A DNA stretch of 64,000 nt from Sporosarcina sp. ACRSL (GTDB taxonomy: Bacteria > Bacillota > Bacilli > Bacillales_A > Planococcaceae), in contig NZ_JAKRNT010000008.1 in NCBI RefSeq assembly GCF_022346605.1, positions 62,001-126,000 on the forward strand, given 5' to 3'. Made by a program: the position numbers and the translations under genes. Below the pieces are notes generated by a model. It did no database searches. It had not been told where the DNA came from and worked only from the letters and a program-made list of their open reading frames with translations. This document shows, one piece after another, positions 25,847 through 34,390 of this stretch. Position 1 is the stretch's first letter, and each line of letters begins with the position of its first letter.

Positions 25847-26552
25847 CTCTTTGACAATTGAAACGAAGAAGCAGATGATGATCCGAGACGTACATATCGC
25901 TGATAGACCTCGTGAAAGGCTGATCCGCCAAGGGGCAGGGAGCCTGTCGAATCAAGAGCTTATCGCTATCTTACTTCGGACAGGCACGAAGGAAGAGTCC
26001 GTTCTTATGCTCGCCAGCAGGATTTTGAAGTCATTCGATAAAATTCAGGATTTAAAGGATGCAAACGTGGAAGAAATGATGGCGGTAAAAGGGGTAGGAC
26101 AAGCGAAGGCTGTTCAAATACTAGCTGCCGTAGAGATCGGTAAGAGGGTTCATCGGAAACATTCGGAAGGTCGCTATGTCATTAAATCTCCGGAAGATGC
26201 CGCGGCATACTTGATGACAGACATGTCGTCGCTCGTCCAAGAACATTTTGTGGTCTTGTTTTTAAATGTAAAAAATGAAGTACTGCACAAACAAACGATT
26301 TTTATCGGCAGCTTGAATTCATCGATTGTTCACCCACGGGAAATATTCCGTGAAGCAGTAAAGCGTTCAGCTGCCTCTATCATTGCGGCGCATAACCATC
26401 CTTCTGGCCATCCATCGCCTTCGCCTGAGGATATCGAGGTGACGAGAAGGCTCGTTGAAGCTGGCTCCATCATTGGAATCGAATTGCTCGATCATCTCAT
26501 CATAGGCGATCACCGATTCGTAAGTCTTAAGGAAAAGGGATATATGAATTAG
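25839..26552 (+). CDS. radC: RadC family JAMM-domain protein
   Basis: The 237-residue protein has an N-terminal helix-hairpin-helix part (VKGVGQAKAVQILAAVEIG) and a C-terminal JAB/MPN domain with the metal motif AAHNHPSGHPSPSPED (HxHx10D). Its role is unproven despite the historical name. GTG 25839 is almost in contact with the AAGGAAGG ribosome site, so TTG 25851 may be the real start. The 237 bases between it and mreB contain a TATAAT at 26728 with only a weak -35 and otherwise nothing I can name. Confidence 0.93.
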   Translation: MNDSLTIETKKQMMIRDVHIADRPRERLIRQGAGSLSNQELIAILLRTGTKEESVLMLASRILKSFDKIQDLKDANVEEMMAVKGVGQAKAVQILAAVEIGKRVHRKHSEGRYVIKSPEDAAAYLMTDMSSLVQEHFVVLFLNVKNEVLHKQTIFIGSLNSSIVHPREIFREAVKRSAASIIAAHNHPSGHPSPSPEDIEVTRRLVEAGSIIGIELLDHLIIGDHRFVSLKEKGYMN

Positions 26553-26789
26553 CAATTAACTCCTAAAATGGCAACTATCTTGGTGAGTTTCAATGAAGGG
26601 TAAGGGTTCTTAACATCGCAGTCTCATAGGGATACAAGCGATTTTGGGAGAAGCGGGACGATGGAAGGCGATAGGATCAAAATCCAGTCTATTGCTATTG
26701 ACACTGTGAATTTGTTCTCCAATCCGTTATAATGTGGTGTATGATTTCAAGAAGACCAATTATGCGTCGAATAGAAAGGAAGAACAAAT

Positions 26790-27806
26790 TTGTTTGGATT
26801 AGGATCAAGAGATGTCGGAATTGACCTCGGCACAGCCAATACATTAGTTTTCATTAAAGGTAAAGGGATCGTTCTGAGAGAACCGTCCGTAGTTGCGAAA
26901 AACACAGTGACGAATGAAATCGTGGCAGTCGGCTCAGCCGCTAAAAATATGATCGGACGTACCCCAGGTTCCATCGTGGCGACACGCCCTATGAAAGATG
27001 GAGTCATTGCGGACTTTGAAATTACGACAGCGATGATCGAGCATTATCTGAGAGAAGCAACGAAAGCTGCAGGCAGCGCATGGAAGAAGCCAAACGTCAT
27101 GGTTTGCGTTCCTTTCGGCATCACTTCTGTTGAACAACGCGCTGTTATTGACGCTGCGAGACAAGCTGGCGCAAAAGACGCGTATACGATTGAAGAGCCG
27201 TTTGCTGCTGCGATCGGTGCTAATTTACCAGTTTGGGAACCTACGGGCAGCATGGTCGTCGATATAGGTGGCGGTACTACTGAAGTTGCAGTCATCTCCC
27301 TTGGTGGAATCGTAACGAGCGAGTCGATTCGTGTCGGTGGTGACTCCATGGATGGCGCAATTATCAATTACATTCGTAAAAATTATAATCTAACAATTGG
27401 TGAACGTACTGCGGAAGCTATTAAAATTGAAATCGGTTCTGCGAAAGTATCTTTGAAACCGGAAAAAATGGAAATTAGAGGCCGTGATTTATTGACAGGC
27501 CTTCCAAAAACATTGGAAGTTTCTTCGGACGAAATCGTTGAAGCACTCCGTGAATCGATTACTCAAATTATTGAAGGCGTCAAGAAAACATTGGAAGCGA
27601 CTCCTCCTGAATTGTCCGCGGACGTTATGGAACGCGGAATCGTATTAACAGGCGGGGGAGCATTGCTTGATAACTTGGACAAAGTCATTTCGGATGAAAC
27701 GAATATGCCTGTCTTCATCGCCGAAGACCCTCTTGATTGCGTTGCGATCGGAACAGGGAAAGCGCTCGATAATTTCGAAGTGATCAAAAAGATGCAAGTT
27801 AGGTAA
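26790..27806 (+). CDS. mreB: Rod shape-determining actin homologue MreB
   Basis: MreB forms membrane-bound filaments that guide lateral cell-wall synthesis. Actin-fold motifs are present: [14 protein letters not shown] (phosphate 1), [16 protein letters not shown] (phosphate 2) and [15 protein letters not shown] (adenosine). Its 338 residues are normal. The start is TTG 26790 with AAAGGAAG ahead. It is the first gene of the mreBCD-minCD cluster. Confidence 0.97.
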   Translation: MFGLGSRDVGIDLGTANTLVFIKGKGIVLREPSVVAKNTVTNEIVAVGSAAKNMIGRTPGSIVATRPMKDGVIADFEITTAMIEHYLREATKAAGSAWKKPNVMVCVPFGITSVEQRAVIDAARQAGAKDAYTIEEPFAAAIGANLPVWEPTGSMVVDIGGGTTEVAVISLGGIVTSESIRVGGDSMDGAIINYIRKNYNLTIGERTAEAIKIEIGSAKVSLKPEKMEIRGRDLLTGLPKTLEVSSDEIVEALRESITQIIEGVKKTLEATPPELSADVMERGIVLTGGGALLDNLDKVISDETNMPVFIAEDPLDCVAIGTGKALDNFEVIKKMQVR

Positions 27807-27824
27807 TGAGGGAGGATTTAGGCA

Positions 27825-28736
27825 ATGCCGCGATTTTTTTCGAATAAACGATTGATTTTATTGCTAGTGGGCGTCATCGTCCTTGTGGCATTGATTTCAT
27901 TCTCCCTAAAAGACAGGCAGAACGCCACCCTTCCAGAGCAAATTGTGAAAGATGTCGTCGGTTTCGGGCAATCGCTTTTCTCGAAACCGGCCCATTATAT
28001 CACCGGTACATTAGATAAAATCGATGGCATTTTGAATACATACGAAGAAAACAAGCATTTGAAAGCGCGATTAAAGGAATATGCCTCGACACAAGCTGAA
28101 CTATCGGACGTGAAAGCTGAGAATAAAAAGCTGCGTGAAATTATCGGTAAGGAAACGAGTCTACGAGATTACGAGCCAATCCAGGCAACCGTCATTTCCC
28201 GAAATCCCGATCAATGGGAAGAGAAAATCGTCATTGATCAAGGATCGGTGGAAGGCGTGAAACTGAATATGGCTGTCATTACGGCGAATGGACTCGTCGG
28301 AAAAGTAGTCCTCGTCACTCCTTTTACATCGACCGTTGAATTGCTTTCAACTGAAAACCGCAATTTTAGAGTGGCAGCAGTCATTCCTGGTGAAGAAGCG
28401 ATTTTCGGTTTGATTGAAGGATATGATCCGGCGCGTGGCGAATTAATAATGAAGCGTATCGATTCAAACTTTGATGTCAAGGAAGGACAGAAGGTCGAAT
28501 CATCAGGATTAGGTGGCATTTTCCCGAAAGGATTGCTGATCGGGGAAGTGACTGAAGTATCGACGGACGATTACGGATTGACGAAATTGGCGTATATCCG
28601 GCCAGCTGCGGACTTTTCCATGTTGGACCACGTCATGGTCGCGAAACGGACGTCGCGTATTTCGAGCGGTACGGACGGAATAGTGGAAGTAGAAGTCGAA
28701 CCCGAAGTTGAAGAAGAGGGGGAGGATGGATCGTGA
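27825..28736 (+). CDS. mreC: Rod shape-determining protein MreC
   Basis: The bitopic protein (303 residues) has an N-terminal membrane helix (about 8-26), a coiled coil (about 65-110, HLKARLKEYASTQAELSDVK), then the beta-barrel MreC domain (VEGVKLNMAVITANGLVGKV, SSGLGGIFPKGLLIGEV). It links MreB to wall enzymes outside the membrane. The C-terminal tail is acidic (VEVEVEPEVEEEGED). Its TGA overlaps the mreD GTG. Confidence 0.95.
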   Translation: MPRFFSNKRLILLLVGVIVLVALISFSLKDRQNATLPEQIVKDVVGFGQSLFSKPAHYITGTLDKIDGILNTYEENKHLKARLKEYASTQAELSDVKAENKKLREIIGKETSLRDYEPIQATVISRNPDQWEEKIVIDQGSVEGVKLNMAVITANGLVGKVVLVTPFTSTVELLSTENRNFRVAAVIPGEEAIFGLIEGYDPARGELIMKRIDSNFDVKEGQKVESSGLGGIFPKGLLIGEVTEVSTDDYGLTKLAYIRPAADFSMLDHVMVAKRTSRISSGTDGIVEVEVEPEVEEEGEDGS

Positions 28737-29251
28737 TCAGGTTCATTATCCCTCTTATTGCTGTCGTATTATTTTTCCTCGAACCAGTATTTAGTCTTTT
28801 TTCACCTATATCGATTGCAGATGTATCTTACACTCTCGTACCCCGTTTCGTAATCGTCTATCTGATTTTCATCACCGTCTACTACGGACGGAAGCGTGCA
28901 ATCCTCTATGGAATCGTACTTGGACTCTTGTATGATATGTATCACATTGATATTATTGGGATATACACTTTTTTATATCCGGTGATCTGTTATTTTGCCG
29001 CAATGGTCATTCGGCAAATTCATCGCCATGTCATTACAGTGATGCTTTTATCGGTGGCAATGGTTGCATTGCTTGAGTTGCTTTCATTCTTTTTCGCTAG
29101 CCTGATCGCATTGACTACGGTCGGCTTCGAAGAATTCGTCGTCGTCCGACTGATGCCTACAATGATCGCCAACTCCATGTTTGTGGCGATGTTCGGCTAT
29201 TTGTTCAAACGGCTGATCGCCGAAAGAGGATTGCAAAAAGCCGGAATATAA
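28733..29251 (+). CDS. mreD: Rod shape-determining protein MreD
   Basis: A polytopic membrane protein of 172 residues with about five to six helices, typical for MreD. It contains YGIVLGLLYDMYHIDIIGIYTF, the conserved GLxxD-type loop. GTG 28733 overlaps the mreC stop by four bases, so translation is coupled. Confidence 0.9.
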   Translation: MIRFIIPLIAVVLFFLEPVFSLFSPISIADVSYTLVPRFVIVYLIFITVYYGRKRAILYGIVLGLLYDMYHIDIIGIYTFLYPVICYFAAMVIRQIHRHVITVMLLSVAMVALLELLSFFFASLIALTTVGFEEFVVVRLMPTMIANSMFVAMFGYLFKRLIAERGLQKAGI

Positions 29252-29275
29252 TTAAGAAAACTGTGAGGGACGCAA

Positions 29276-29947
29276 ATGACGAAACAGCACTATGTAACAA
29301 TAAAAGGGACAAAAGACGGGCTTGTCCTCCGACTTGATGACAAATGCGCTTATTCGGACATGATTGCAGAACTCCGTAATAAAGTGAGCGAAAACAGTTT
29401 AGAAGGGCTTGCTGAAGTAAAAGTCCATACCGGTCATCGCTATTGCAATGAAGAAGAGCTAAAGGAAATCATGAATGTTGTGCATGAATCGCCTCATTTA
29501 CGAGTTTCAAAGATTCAAAGCGAAGTCATTACAATCGAAGAGTGCAAACGTAAAGTACTGGAGAATCAATCGGAGACCTATATCGGCATCGTCCGTTCCG
29601 GGCAGGTCGTGAAGGCCGATGGGGATCTTGTCGTCATTGGCGACGTCAATCCGAACGGCCGTGTCGTAGCTGCAGGAAGCATCTATGTATTAGGAAGATT
29701 GAAAGGGATCGCTCATGCGGGAGCGACTGGCAATGAAGAGGCGGTCATCGCCGCTTCATGGCTCGAAGCTACGCACTTGATGATAGCGGATAAATTGGAA
29801 ACGATGACGGATGAATTGACGATTTTGTCAGAACAACCGGAGATGGAATGCGCATACATACATCCGAACGGTTTTATTGCCATCGATCGTTTACAGGAGC
29901 TTCGGATTCTCCGGCCTAACCTGTCGACATTCAAAGGAGGGAGCTAG
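29276..29947 (+). CDS. minC: Septum site-determining protein MinC
   Basis: MinC inhibits FtsZ assembly near the poles with MinD. The 223-residue protein has an N-terminal domain (VTIKGTKDGLVLRLDD) and a C-terminal beta-helix (IVRSGQVVKADGDLVVIGDVNPNGRVVAAGSI) that contacts FtsZ and MinD. It lies between mreD and minD as in B. subtilis. The ATG at 29276 follows GAGGGACG. Confidence 0.95.
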   Translation: MTKQHYVTIKGTKDGLVLRLDDKCAYSDMIAELRNKVSENSLEGLAEVKVHTGHRYCNEEELKEIMNVVHESPHLRVSKIQSEVITIEECKRKVLENQSETYIGIVRSGQVVKADGDLVVIGDVNPNGRVVAAGSIYVLGRLKGIAHAGATGNEEAVIAASWLEATHLMIADKLETMTDELTILSEQPEMECAYIHPNGFIAIDRLQELRILRPNLSTFKGGS

Positions 29948-29948
29948 T

Positions 29949-30746
29949 GTGGGTGAAGCAATTGTAATAACGTCTGGAAAAGGTGGAGTCGGTAAAACGA
30001 CGACATCTGCAAATCTTGGGACAGCATTGGCTCTACAAGGGAAAAAAGTGTGTCTCGTTGACACGGATATCGGCCTGCGCAATCTGGACGTCATCCTCGG
30101 TCTTGAAAACCGTATCATTTATGATCTCGTTGATGTGATTGAAGGTCGATGCAAAATCCATCAAGCGCTCGTCAAGGACAAGCGTTTTGAAGATGGACTC
30201 TTTTTGCTACCGGCTGCACAGACAACTGATAAAAACGCCGTTAATCCGGAAGACATAAAAGAATTGATCAATGAATTGAAACGGGATTACGATTATATTT
30301 TGATCGACTGCCCTGCAGGCATCGAGCAAGGATATAAAAATGCGGTTGCGGGTGCAGATCGTGCCATTGTCGTCACAACTCCTGAAATTTCAGCAGTGCG
30401 GGACGCAGACCGTATTATTGGATTGTTGGAACAAGAAGATATCGAACCTCCAAAGCTGATCATCAACCGGATCAAGAGCCGCCTCGTCAATAGCGGCGAC
30501 GCTTTGGATGTCAATGAAATCACGACTCATTTATCAATCGATTTGCTTGGAATTGTTCTTGATGATGAAAAGGTTATTTCTTCATCGAATAAAGGGGAAC
30601 CGGTCGTCATGGATCCATCGAATCCGGCAGCAATCGGCTACCGGAATATTGCCCGCCGGATCTTAGGCGAATCTGTGCCACTGATGTCTTTAGACGAAGG
30701 AAAACCTGGTTTCTTCGGGAAATTGAAATCATTATTTGCTAAATAA
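29949..30746 (+). CDS. minD: Septum site-determining ATPase MinD
   Basis: This membrane-associated ParA-family ATPase activates MinC. The 265-residue sequence begins MGEAIVITSGKGGVGKTTTS with the deviant Walker A motif, has VDTDIGLRNLDVILGLENR and IDCPAGIEQGYKNAV, and ends with the amphipathic membrane-targeting helix GFFGKLKSLFAK. GTG 29949 is chosen because it begins the conserved MGEAIV and has AGGAGGG ahead within the minC end; the earlier ATG at 29877 is inside minC. Confidence 0.97.
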   Translation: MGEAIVITSGKGGVGKTTTSANLGTALALQGKKVCLVDTDIGLRNLDVILGLENRIIYDLVDVIEGRCKIHQALVKDKRFEDGLFLLPAAQTTDKNAVNPEDIKELINELKRDYDYILIDCPAGIEQGYKNAVAGADRAIVVTTPEISAVRDADRIIGLLEQEDIEPPKLIINRIKSRLVNSGDALDVNEITTHLSIDLLGIVLDDEKVISSSNKGEPVVMDPSNPAAIGYRNIARRILGESVPLMSLDEGKPGFFGKLKSLFAK

Positions 30747-30756
30747 AAGTAGAGCA

Positions 30757-30810
30757 CTCAGACTGTAGACAAACACCAGAGATTTTGGTGTTTGCCTATA
30801 GTCTTTTTTC
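30757..30810 (+). terminator. Terminator of the mre-min cluster
   Basis: GACTGTAGACAAACACCA (30761-30778) pairs with TGGTGTTTGCCTATAGTC (30785-30803), followed by TTTTTT. A closely similar terminator stands after tcdA at 62437. Confidence 0.93.
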
Positions 30811-30835
30811 TTTTAATAGAAAGAAATCTAGAAAT

Positions 30836-30962
30836 GTTGATTTCCGCTACGGGCGGACGCTTTCCGCGGGCACGGCTTCTGCCGCTTCCCTCGCTGCGCT
30901 CAGTCCAGGGTCTTCAGCTCGTGCTGTTCCCGCAGGAGTCGCCGCCCTACGCTCCAATCAAC
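30836..30962. repeat. 127-bp interspersed palindromic repeat, copy A
   Basis: The element runs from GTTGATT to AATCAAC with imperfect ~21-base terminal inverted repeats (GTTGATTTCCGCTACGGGCG against GTTGATTGGAGCGTAGGGCG). It contains GGACGCTTTCCGCGGG and CCGCAGGAGTCGCCGCC, a pattern I recognise as a repeat common in intergenic regions of Bacillales genomes. It is the uninterrupted form in this window. Confidence 0.8.
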
Positions 30963-31090
30963 AATATCTCTTATTAAATATATATGGTAAAGGGTATGAT
31001 GACGAAGAATCAAATCAATGAACCGAACAGTTAGGAATGCTGACCATAGAGCAGTTAGTTCCACAATACCATCTGGTTTGTAAACTGGAT

Positions 31091-31144
31091 GGGCTCGCAA
31101 CGCTTCGCTTTTACTCGCGCAAAAGCAGTTATTCGTTACGGCTT
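31091..31144 (-). repeat. Solo hairpin module, copy E
   Basis: Read on the reverse strand, this ~54-base segment is the module CCGTAACGAA..GCTTTTGCG..AAAAGCGAAGCGTTGCGAGC seen in the 41938 array, but without the flanking arms. The outer CGTAACG/CGTTGCG and inner GCTTTT/AAAAGC pairings are kept. Confidence 0.75.
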
Positions 31145-31195
31145 ACATAGGAGTTGAGCGTAATAATAACAAGATTTCTATTATTTAGTCATCTG

Positions 31196-31390
31196 TTGTC
31201 TGGAGTGGAAGCGCGAGACTCCTGCGAACGTCGTCACGTAGAACGGCGTTTGTGACCAAAAGCGATAGCGTTGGGAGCACAGGATGTATAAATTCTGCAA
31301 AGAACGCAGAATTTATACAAATCGAACCCTCCGATGTTGGATTGGCTGAGGCAACGCCCGCGGAAAGCGAGTGCTTGAACGGAAGCAACA
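31196..31390 (+). repeat. Interspersed palindromic repeat, copy B, carrying one hairpin module
   Basis: The outer arms match copy A in opposite orientation (GTTGTCTGGAGTGGAAG at the left; CCCGCGGAAAGCGAGTGC and GGAAGCAAC at the right). The interior is replaced by one hairpin module (about 31231-31280), a perfect 12-base hairpin TATAAATTCTGC/GCAGAATTTATA (31287-31317) and an AATCGAAC/GTTGGATT stem (31320-31343). Confidence 0.75.
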
Positions 31391-31451
31391 ACCCTAGTTA
31401 AAAGCACTTTTACTTCTAAACACTATAATTGCTTACTTGGACAATTGCCCA

Positions 31452-31480
31452 TAATATTCATAGTACCCCCGTCATATACT
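31452..31480 (+). promoter_or_regulatory. Sigma-E-type promoter of spoIVFA-spoIVFB
   Basis: TAATATT at 31452-31458 and CATATACT at 31473-31480 are 14 bases apart, matching the sigma-E pattern (KMATATT, 14-15 bases, CATACAnT). In B. subtilis the spoIVF operon is transcribed by sigma-E in the mother cell, so this is an expected site. Confidence 0.7.
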
Positions 31481-31503
31481 GAGAAAAAAGGTGGTGTGGC
31501 AGG

Positions 31504-32055
31504 GTGAAATGGAAAACGAAATGGGTCATTGCGATCATACTAGTGATTGGTGTATTCAGCTTTGCCAAATTGGAAGAAATCGGCGTCATCAACAAGCCTG
31601 TTACCCAATATATTACGACAGGTAAAGATTTCATCGTCATGAAAAAGTGGGTCGCCTCCGTTATTGGGGAAAAAGAAGGGGATACGATTGCTGTCTCGGC
31701 CGACCCCGCAGAAGAACTTCCGTTTGCAGCTTACGAATCAATGCAACCTTACAAGGATGGGGTCATAGCTTCCTATGCACATCCGATGCCGATTACTGCA
31801 CAAGGGGACGGGCTTATCGTATTCACAGGCTTTACGAGACAATCAGGGAAGACGCTCACCGTATTGTATGATGACGGCGACGAAGTGACGTATGGATTTG
31901 TCGGCTCGATCTCAAAGCTTCCGTACTCGACCGTGAAAAAAGGGGACACGCTTGCCCTTATGAATGAAGAGGCAATCTATTTGAAAGTGAAACGGGAAGG
32001 GGTCGTGTTGGAAGCCTCGGTATTGGCAACTTATTTCTCGGCAGATACGAAATGA
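31504..32055 (+). CDS. spoIVFA: Stage IV sporulation protein FA, short form
   Basis: SpoIVFA anchors and holds in check the SpoIVFB protease in the outer forespore membrane during pro-sigma-K processing. This 183-residue protein has one membrane helix (about 7-23) and an extracytoplasmic lipoyl/M23-like beta domain (GLIVFTGFTRQSGKTLTVLYDDGDEV ... VKKGDTLALMNE). B. subtilis SpoIVFA is about 80 residues longer, the missing part being the N-terminal cytoplasmic region. The start is GTG 31504. It overlaps spoIVFB by four bases. Confidence 0.85.
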   Translation: MKWKTKWVIAIILVIGVFSFAKLEEIGVINKPVTQYITTGKDFIVMKKWVASVIGEKEGDTIAVSADPAEELPFAAYESMQPYKDGVIASYAHPMPITAQGDGLIVFTGFTRQSGKTLTVLYDDGDEVTYGFVGSISKLPYSTVKKGDTLALMNEEAIYLKVKREGVVLEASVLATYFSADTK

Positions 32056-32666
32056 AGCTTCGTCTTCATCCCATTCTCGTACCATTCTTCCTCATATTGA
32101 TGGCGACCGGCGGATTAGCGTTTTATTCTCTCGTTTTCACATCTCTCCTCTTCCACGAAGCTGGCCATATTGCCGCTGCCAAAATGTCGGGCATGAAAGT
32201 CCGCTCTTGTACAATCATGCCCTATGGAGGAGAATTGATAATACCGAATCGAAACTTTTATGGGAGACGGCAAAAATTGTACGTAGCGATAGGTGGACCA
32301 ATTGCGACAGCGTTTCTCCTCTTGCTTACGGTGCTATTTGAATTTCCAGGTAATGAACAGTTTTTGCGCATTCAACTCGTCATCTTAGCATTGAATATCC
32401 TGCCGATATTGCCTCTTGACGGTGGACAAGCTATTAGCGCCATCTTAGAGACAGAGGAACAGAAATACGGAGTGAGATCCGCATTTCTTCTCTATTCCAT
32501 AATAATACTTATTGCCATTATCTTTTTCTTACTATTGGGACTTCCAGAAACAACCCTCTTTCTTGCCCTAGCTCTATTTTTATTGTTTCAAAACATCTCC
32601 GCTTTCAAATTCCGGAAATATGAAAAAGCCTATGAGGAATTAAAAAGAAAACAGTTGACGCCATAG
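32052..32666 (+). CDS. spoIVFB: Stage IV sporulation intramembrane metalloprotease FB
   Basis: This S2P-type (M50) membrane protease cleaves pro-sigma-K. The zinc motif FHEAGH lies near residues 34-39 and the third ligand in ILPILPLDGGQ near 118-128, with about six membrane helices. At 204 residues it lacks the C-terminal CBS domain present in B. subtilis SpoIVFB (about 288 residues). The start ATG overlaps the spoIVFA stop. The rplU promoter begins inside its last codons. Confidence 0.93.
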   Translation: MKLRLHPILVPFFLILMATGGLAFYSLVFTSLLFHEAGHIAAAKMSGMKVRSCTIMPYGGELIIPNRNFYGRRQKLYVAIGGPIATAFLLLLTVLFEFPGNEQFLRIQLVILALNILPILPLDGGQAISAILETEEQKYGVRSAFLLYSIIILIAIIFFLLLGLPETTLFLALALFLLFQNISAFKFRKYEKAYEELKRKQLTP

Positions 32667-32683
32667 AGTGTGCGTGGTAATAT
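32655..32683 (+). promoter_or_regulatory. Sigma-A promoter of rplU-prp-rpmA
   Basis: TTGACG (32655-32660) and TAATAT (32678-32683) are 17 bases apart, with a TGG extended -10. The -35 lies inside the end of spoIVFB. Confidence 0.8.
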
Positions 32684-32689
32684 TTTAAT

Positions 32690-32790
32690 GTTATTGTTTG
32701 TAGCGCACCCGTGCTACAACCGCACTGACAAGGTACAAGCATCTGAAAAAGATCACCTTTGAAGGCGAGTCTGAGTCTATTGAGGAGGTG
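32690..32790 (+). ncRNA. Ribosomal protein L21 leader
   Basis: The ~100-base leader between the promoter and rplU has the GTAGC(GCACCCGT)GCTAC hairpin near 32700 and an AAAAGATCACCTTTGAAGG segment near 32748. These fit the Bacillales L21 leader that allows autoregulation of the L21-Prp-L27 operon. The call is from position and pattern; the pseudoknot was not modelled. Confidence 0.8.
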
Positions 32791-32795
32791 CAAGT

Positions 32796-33104
32796 ATGTA
32801 CGCAATTATTGAAACTGGTGGAAAACAAATCAAAGTCGAACAAGGCCAAGAAGTCTACATCGAGAAAGTAGTCGGCGAAGCTGAGGAAACTGTAACATTC
32901 GACAAAGTTCTATTCGTTGGTGGAGAAGACGTGAAAGTTGGCGCTCCATTCGTGGAAGGTGCAACGGTTACTGGTAAAATCGTTAAGCATGGCCGCGGCA
33001 AGAAAATCACGGTTTTCAAATACAAACCGAAAAAGAACTACCACAAAAAACAAGGTCATCGTCAGCCATACACTAAAGTTGTCATCGAAGGCATCAATCT
33101 GTAA
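32796..33104 (+). CDS. rplU: 50S ribosomal protein L21
   Basis: The 102-residue protein starts [18 protein letters not shown] and contains the signature [17 protein letters not shown] near the C-terminus. It binds 23S rRNA in the large subunit. GAGGAGGTG precedes the ATG. It is first in the rplU-prp-rpmA operon behind the L21 leader. Confidence 0.98.
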   Translation: MYAIIETGGKQIKVEQGQEVYIEKVVGEAEETVTFDKVLFVGGEDVKVGAPFVEGATVTGKIVKHGRGKKITVFKYKPKKNYHKKQGHRQPYTKVVIEGINL

Positions 33105-33110
33105 GCCGGC

Positions 33111-33437
33111 ATGATCAAAATCACTATTAATGAACAACCATCCGGCCGCATCAGCTCATTTGAGATGAAAGGCCATGCCGATTTCGCAGAACATGGAAAA
33201 GACCTTGTCTGTGCAGGCGCATCTGCAGTTTCATTCGGAGCTATCAATGCGGTCATTGCACTCACCGGCATAACCCCCGATATCGAACAAGGTTCTGAGG
33301 GCGGTTATCTGAAGGTGGTTTTTCCGGAAACGGAACAAGACGAGAACATCCAATTGATCGTGAAGGCGATGATTGTTTCATTACAGACGATTGAACGAGA
33401 TTACGGGCAACATATAAAACTTATTTTCAACCGATAG
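33111..33437 (+). CDS. prp: Ribosomal-processing cysteine protease Prp
   Basis: Prp (YsxB) removes the N-terminal extension of L27 before or during assembly, an essential step in Firmicutes. The 108-residue protein has the catalytic histidine in MKGHADFAEHG (residue 22) and the catalytic cysteine in DLVCAGASAVSFG (about residue 34). It lies between rplU and rpmA, the gene of its substrate. Confidence 0.95.
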   Translation: MIKITINEQPSGRISSFEMKGHADFAEHGKDLVCAGASAVSFGAINAVIALTGITPDIEQGSEGGYLKVVFPETEQDENIQLIVKAMIVSLQTIERDYGQHIKLIFNR

Positions 33438-33740
<303 letters not shown>

Positions 33741-33756
33741 TGTTCATACTAACATT

Positions 33757-33790
33757 GAAAGGACTGCATTTTACCGTGCAGTCCTTTTTA
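33757..33790 (+). terminator. Terminator of the rplU operon
   Basis: AAAGGACTGCA/TGCAGTCCTTT with an 8-base loop is followed by T residues. Confidence 0.93.
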
Positions 33791-33793
33791 TTT

Positions 33794-33824
33794 TTGACGA
33801 ATGTTGTGAAGGGGATGCTATACT
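33794..33824 (+). promoter_or_regulatory. Candidate promoter of spo0B-obg
   Basis: TTGACG at 33794-33799 and TATACT at 33819-33824 are 19 bases apart, with TGC before the -10 (extended -10), which offsets the long spacing. Confidence 0.55.
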
Positions 33825-33854
33825 GTAGTATATGAAATATTTGGCGGTGATAAA

Positions 33855-34379
33855 ATGGAATCGGAAAACCTGACGATTGAACAAGCATTGAAGTTTGCGC
33901 GCCATGATTTTTTAAATGAATTGCAATTGATGTTATTATATATGGATCTCGGGAAAACTTCTGAAGCAAGAAGGACATTGTTAGAGTCGACGGAACGTAT
34001 GCGTCACATTTCGATGCTAGAAAAGCTTCGTTTGCCAAAAACGGAACTTTGGCTCAGCACATTTGAATGGAGACATACCGCTTTTTCGAAGAGACTGCAA
34101 TGTAATATCATTGCTGGAAACAGGATTGCAAATGATGTAGCAGTTGCCGATTATTTGGAAAAGCTAATTGGCATAGTAGAGCAGTCAGTGGATCCGCTAA
34201 ACGAATATATCGTCCATATTGCGGTCGACGCTACTGAAAACGATTGGTCGATCCAATTGACAATCGAAGGGCCTCTTGGACATTTGGGGTCAATGTCTTT
34301 GCCGCAGCCGGATGGAGATTTTGAAATGAGTGAGATTCTACAGGATGAGCAATGGACGTTCACACTACGTGGACGATAG
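33855..34379 (+). CDS. spo0B: Sporulation phosphotransferase Spo0B
   Basis: Spo0B passes phosphate from Spo0F to Spo0A in the sporulation phosphorelay. The 174-residue protein has the phosphorylated histidine in [21 protein letters not shown] (about residue 17), the first helix of the dimeric four-helix bundle. The C-terminal part is a degenerate kinase-like domain. It precedes obg with its end overlapping the obg ribosome site, as in B. subtilis. Sequence is poorly conserved in this family, so the call rests on the histidine motif and synteny. Confidence 0.88.
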   Translation: MESENLTIEQALKFARHDFLNELQLMLLYMDLGKTSEARRTLLESTERMRHISMLEKLRLPKTELWLSTFEWRHTAFSKRLQCNIIAGNRIANDVAVADYLEKLIGIVEQSVDPLNEYIVHIAVDATENDWSIQLTIEGPLGHLGSMSLPQPDGDFEMSEILQDEQWTFTLRGR

Positions 34380-34390
34380 GAGGAATAATT

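Larger units (their letters stand above)
30963..31503. other. Gene-free stretch between minD and spoIVFA
   Basis: No reading frame here has a ribosome site and plausible codon use. It holds repeat copies E and B (listed separately) and a sigma-E-type promoter at its right end. The remainder, about 30963-31090 and 31391-31450, shows nothing I can name. Confidence 0.6.

Noticed and set aside
26698-26733. TTGACA and TATAAT upstream of mreB as a promoter pair
   Set aside because: They are 24 bases apart, too far for sigma-A; only the TATAAT may be used, with a weak -35.
30785-31021. 78-residue frame after minD
   Set aside because: It starts inside the terminator stem and runs through repeat copy A.
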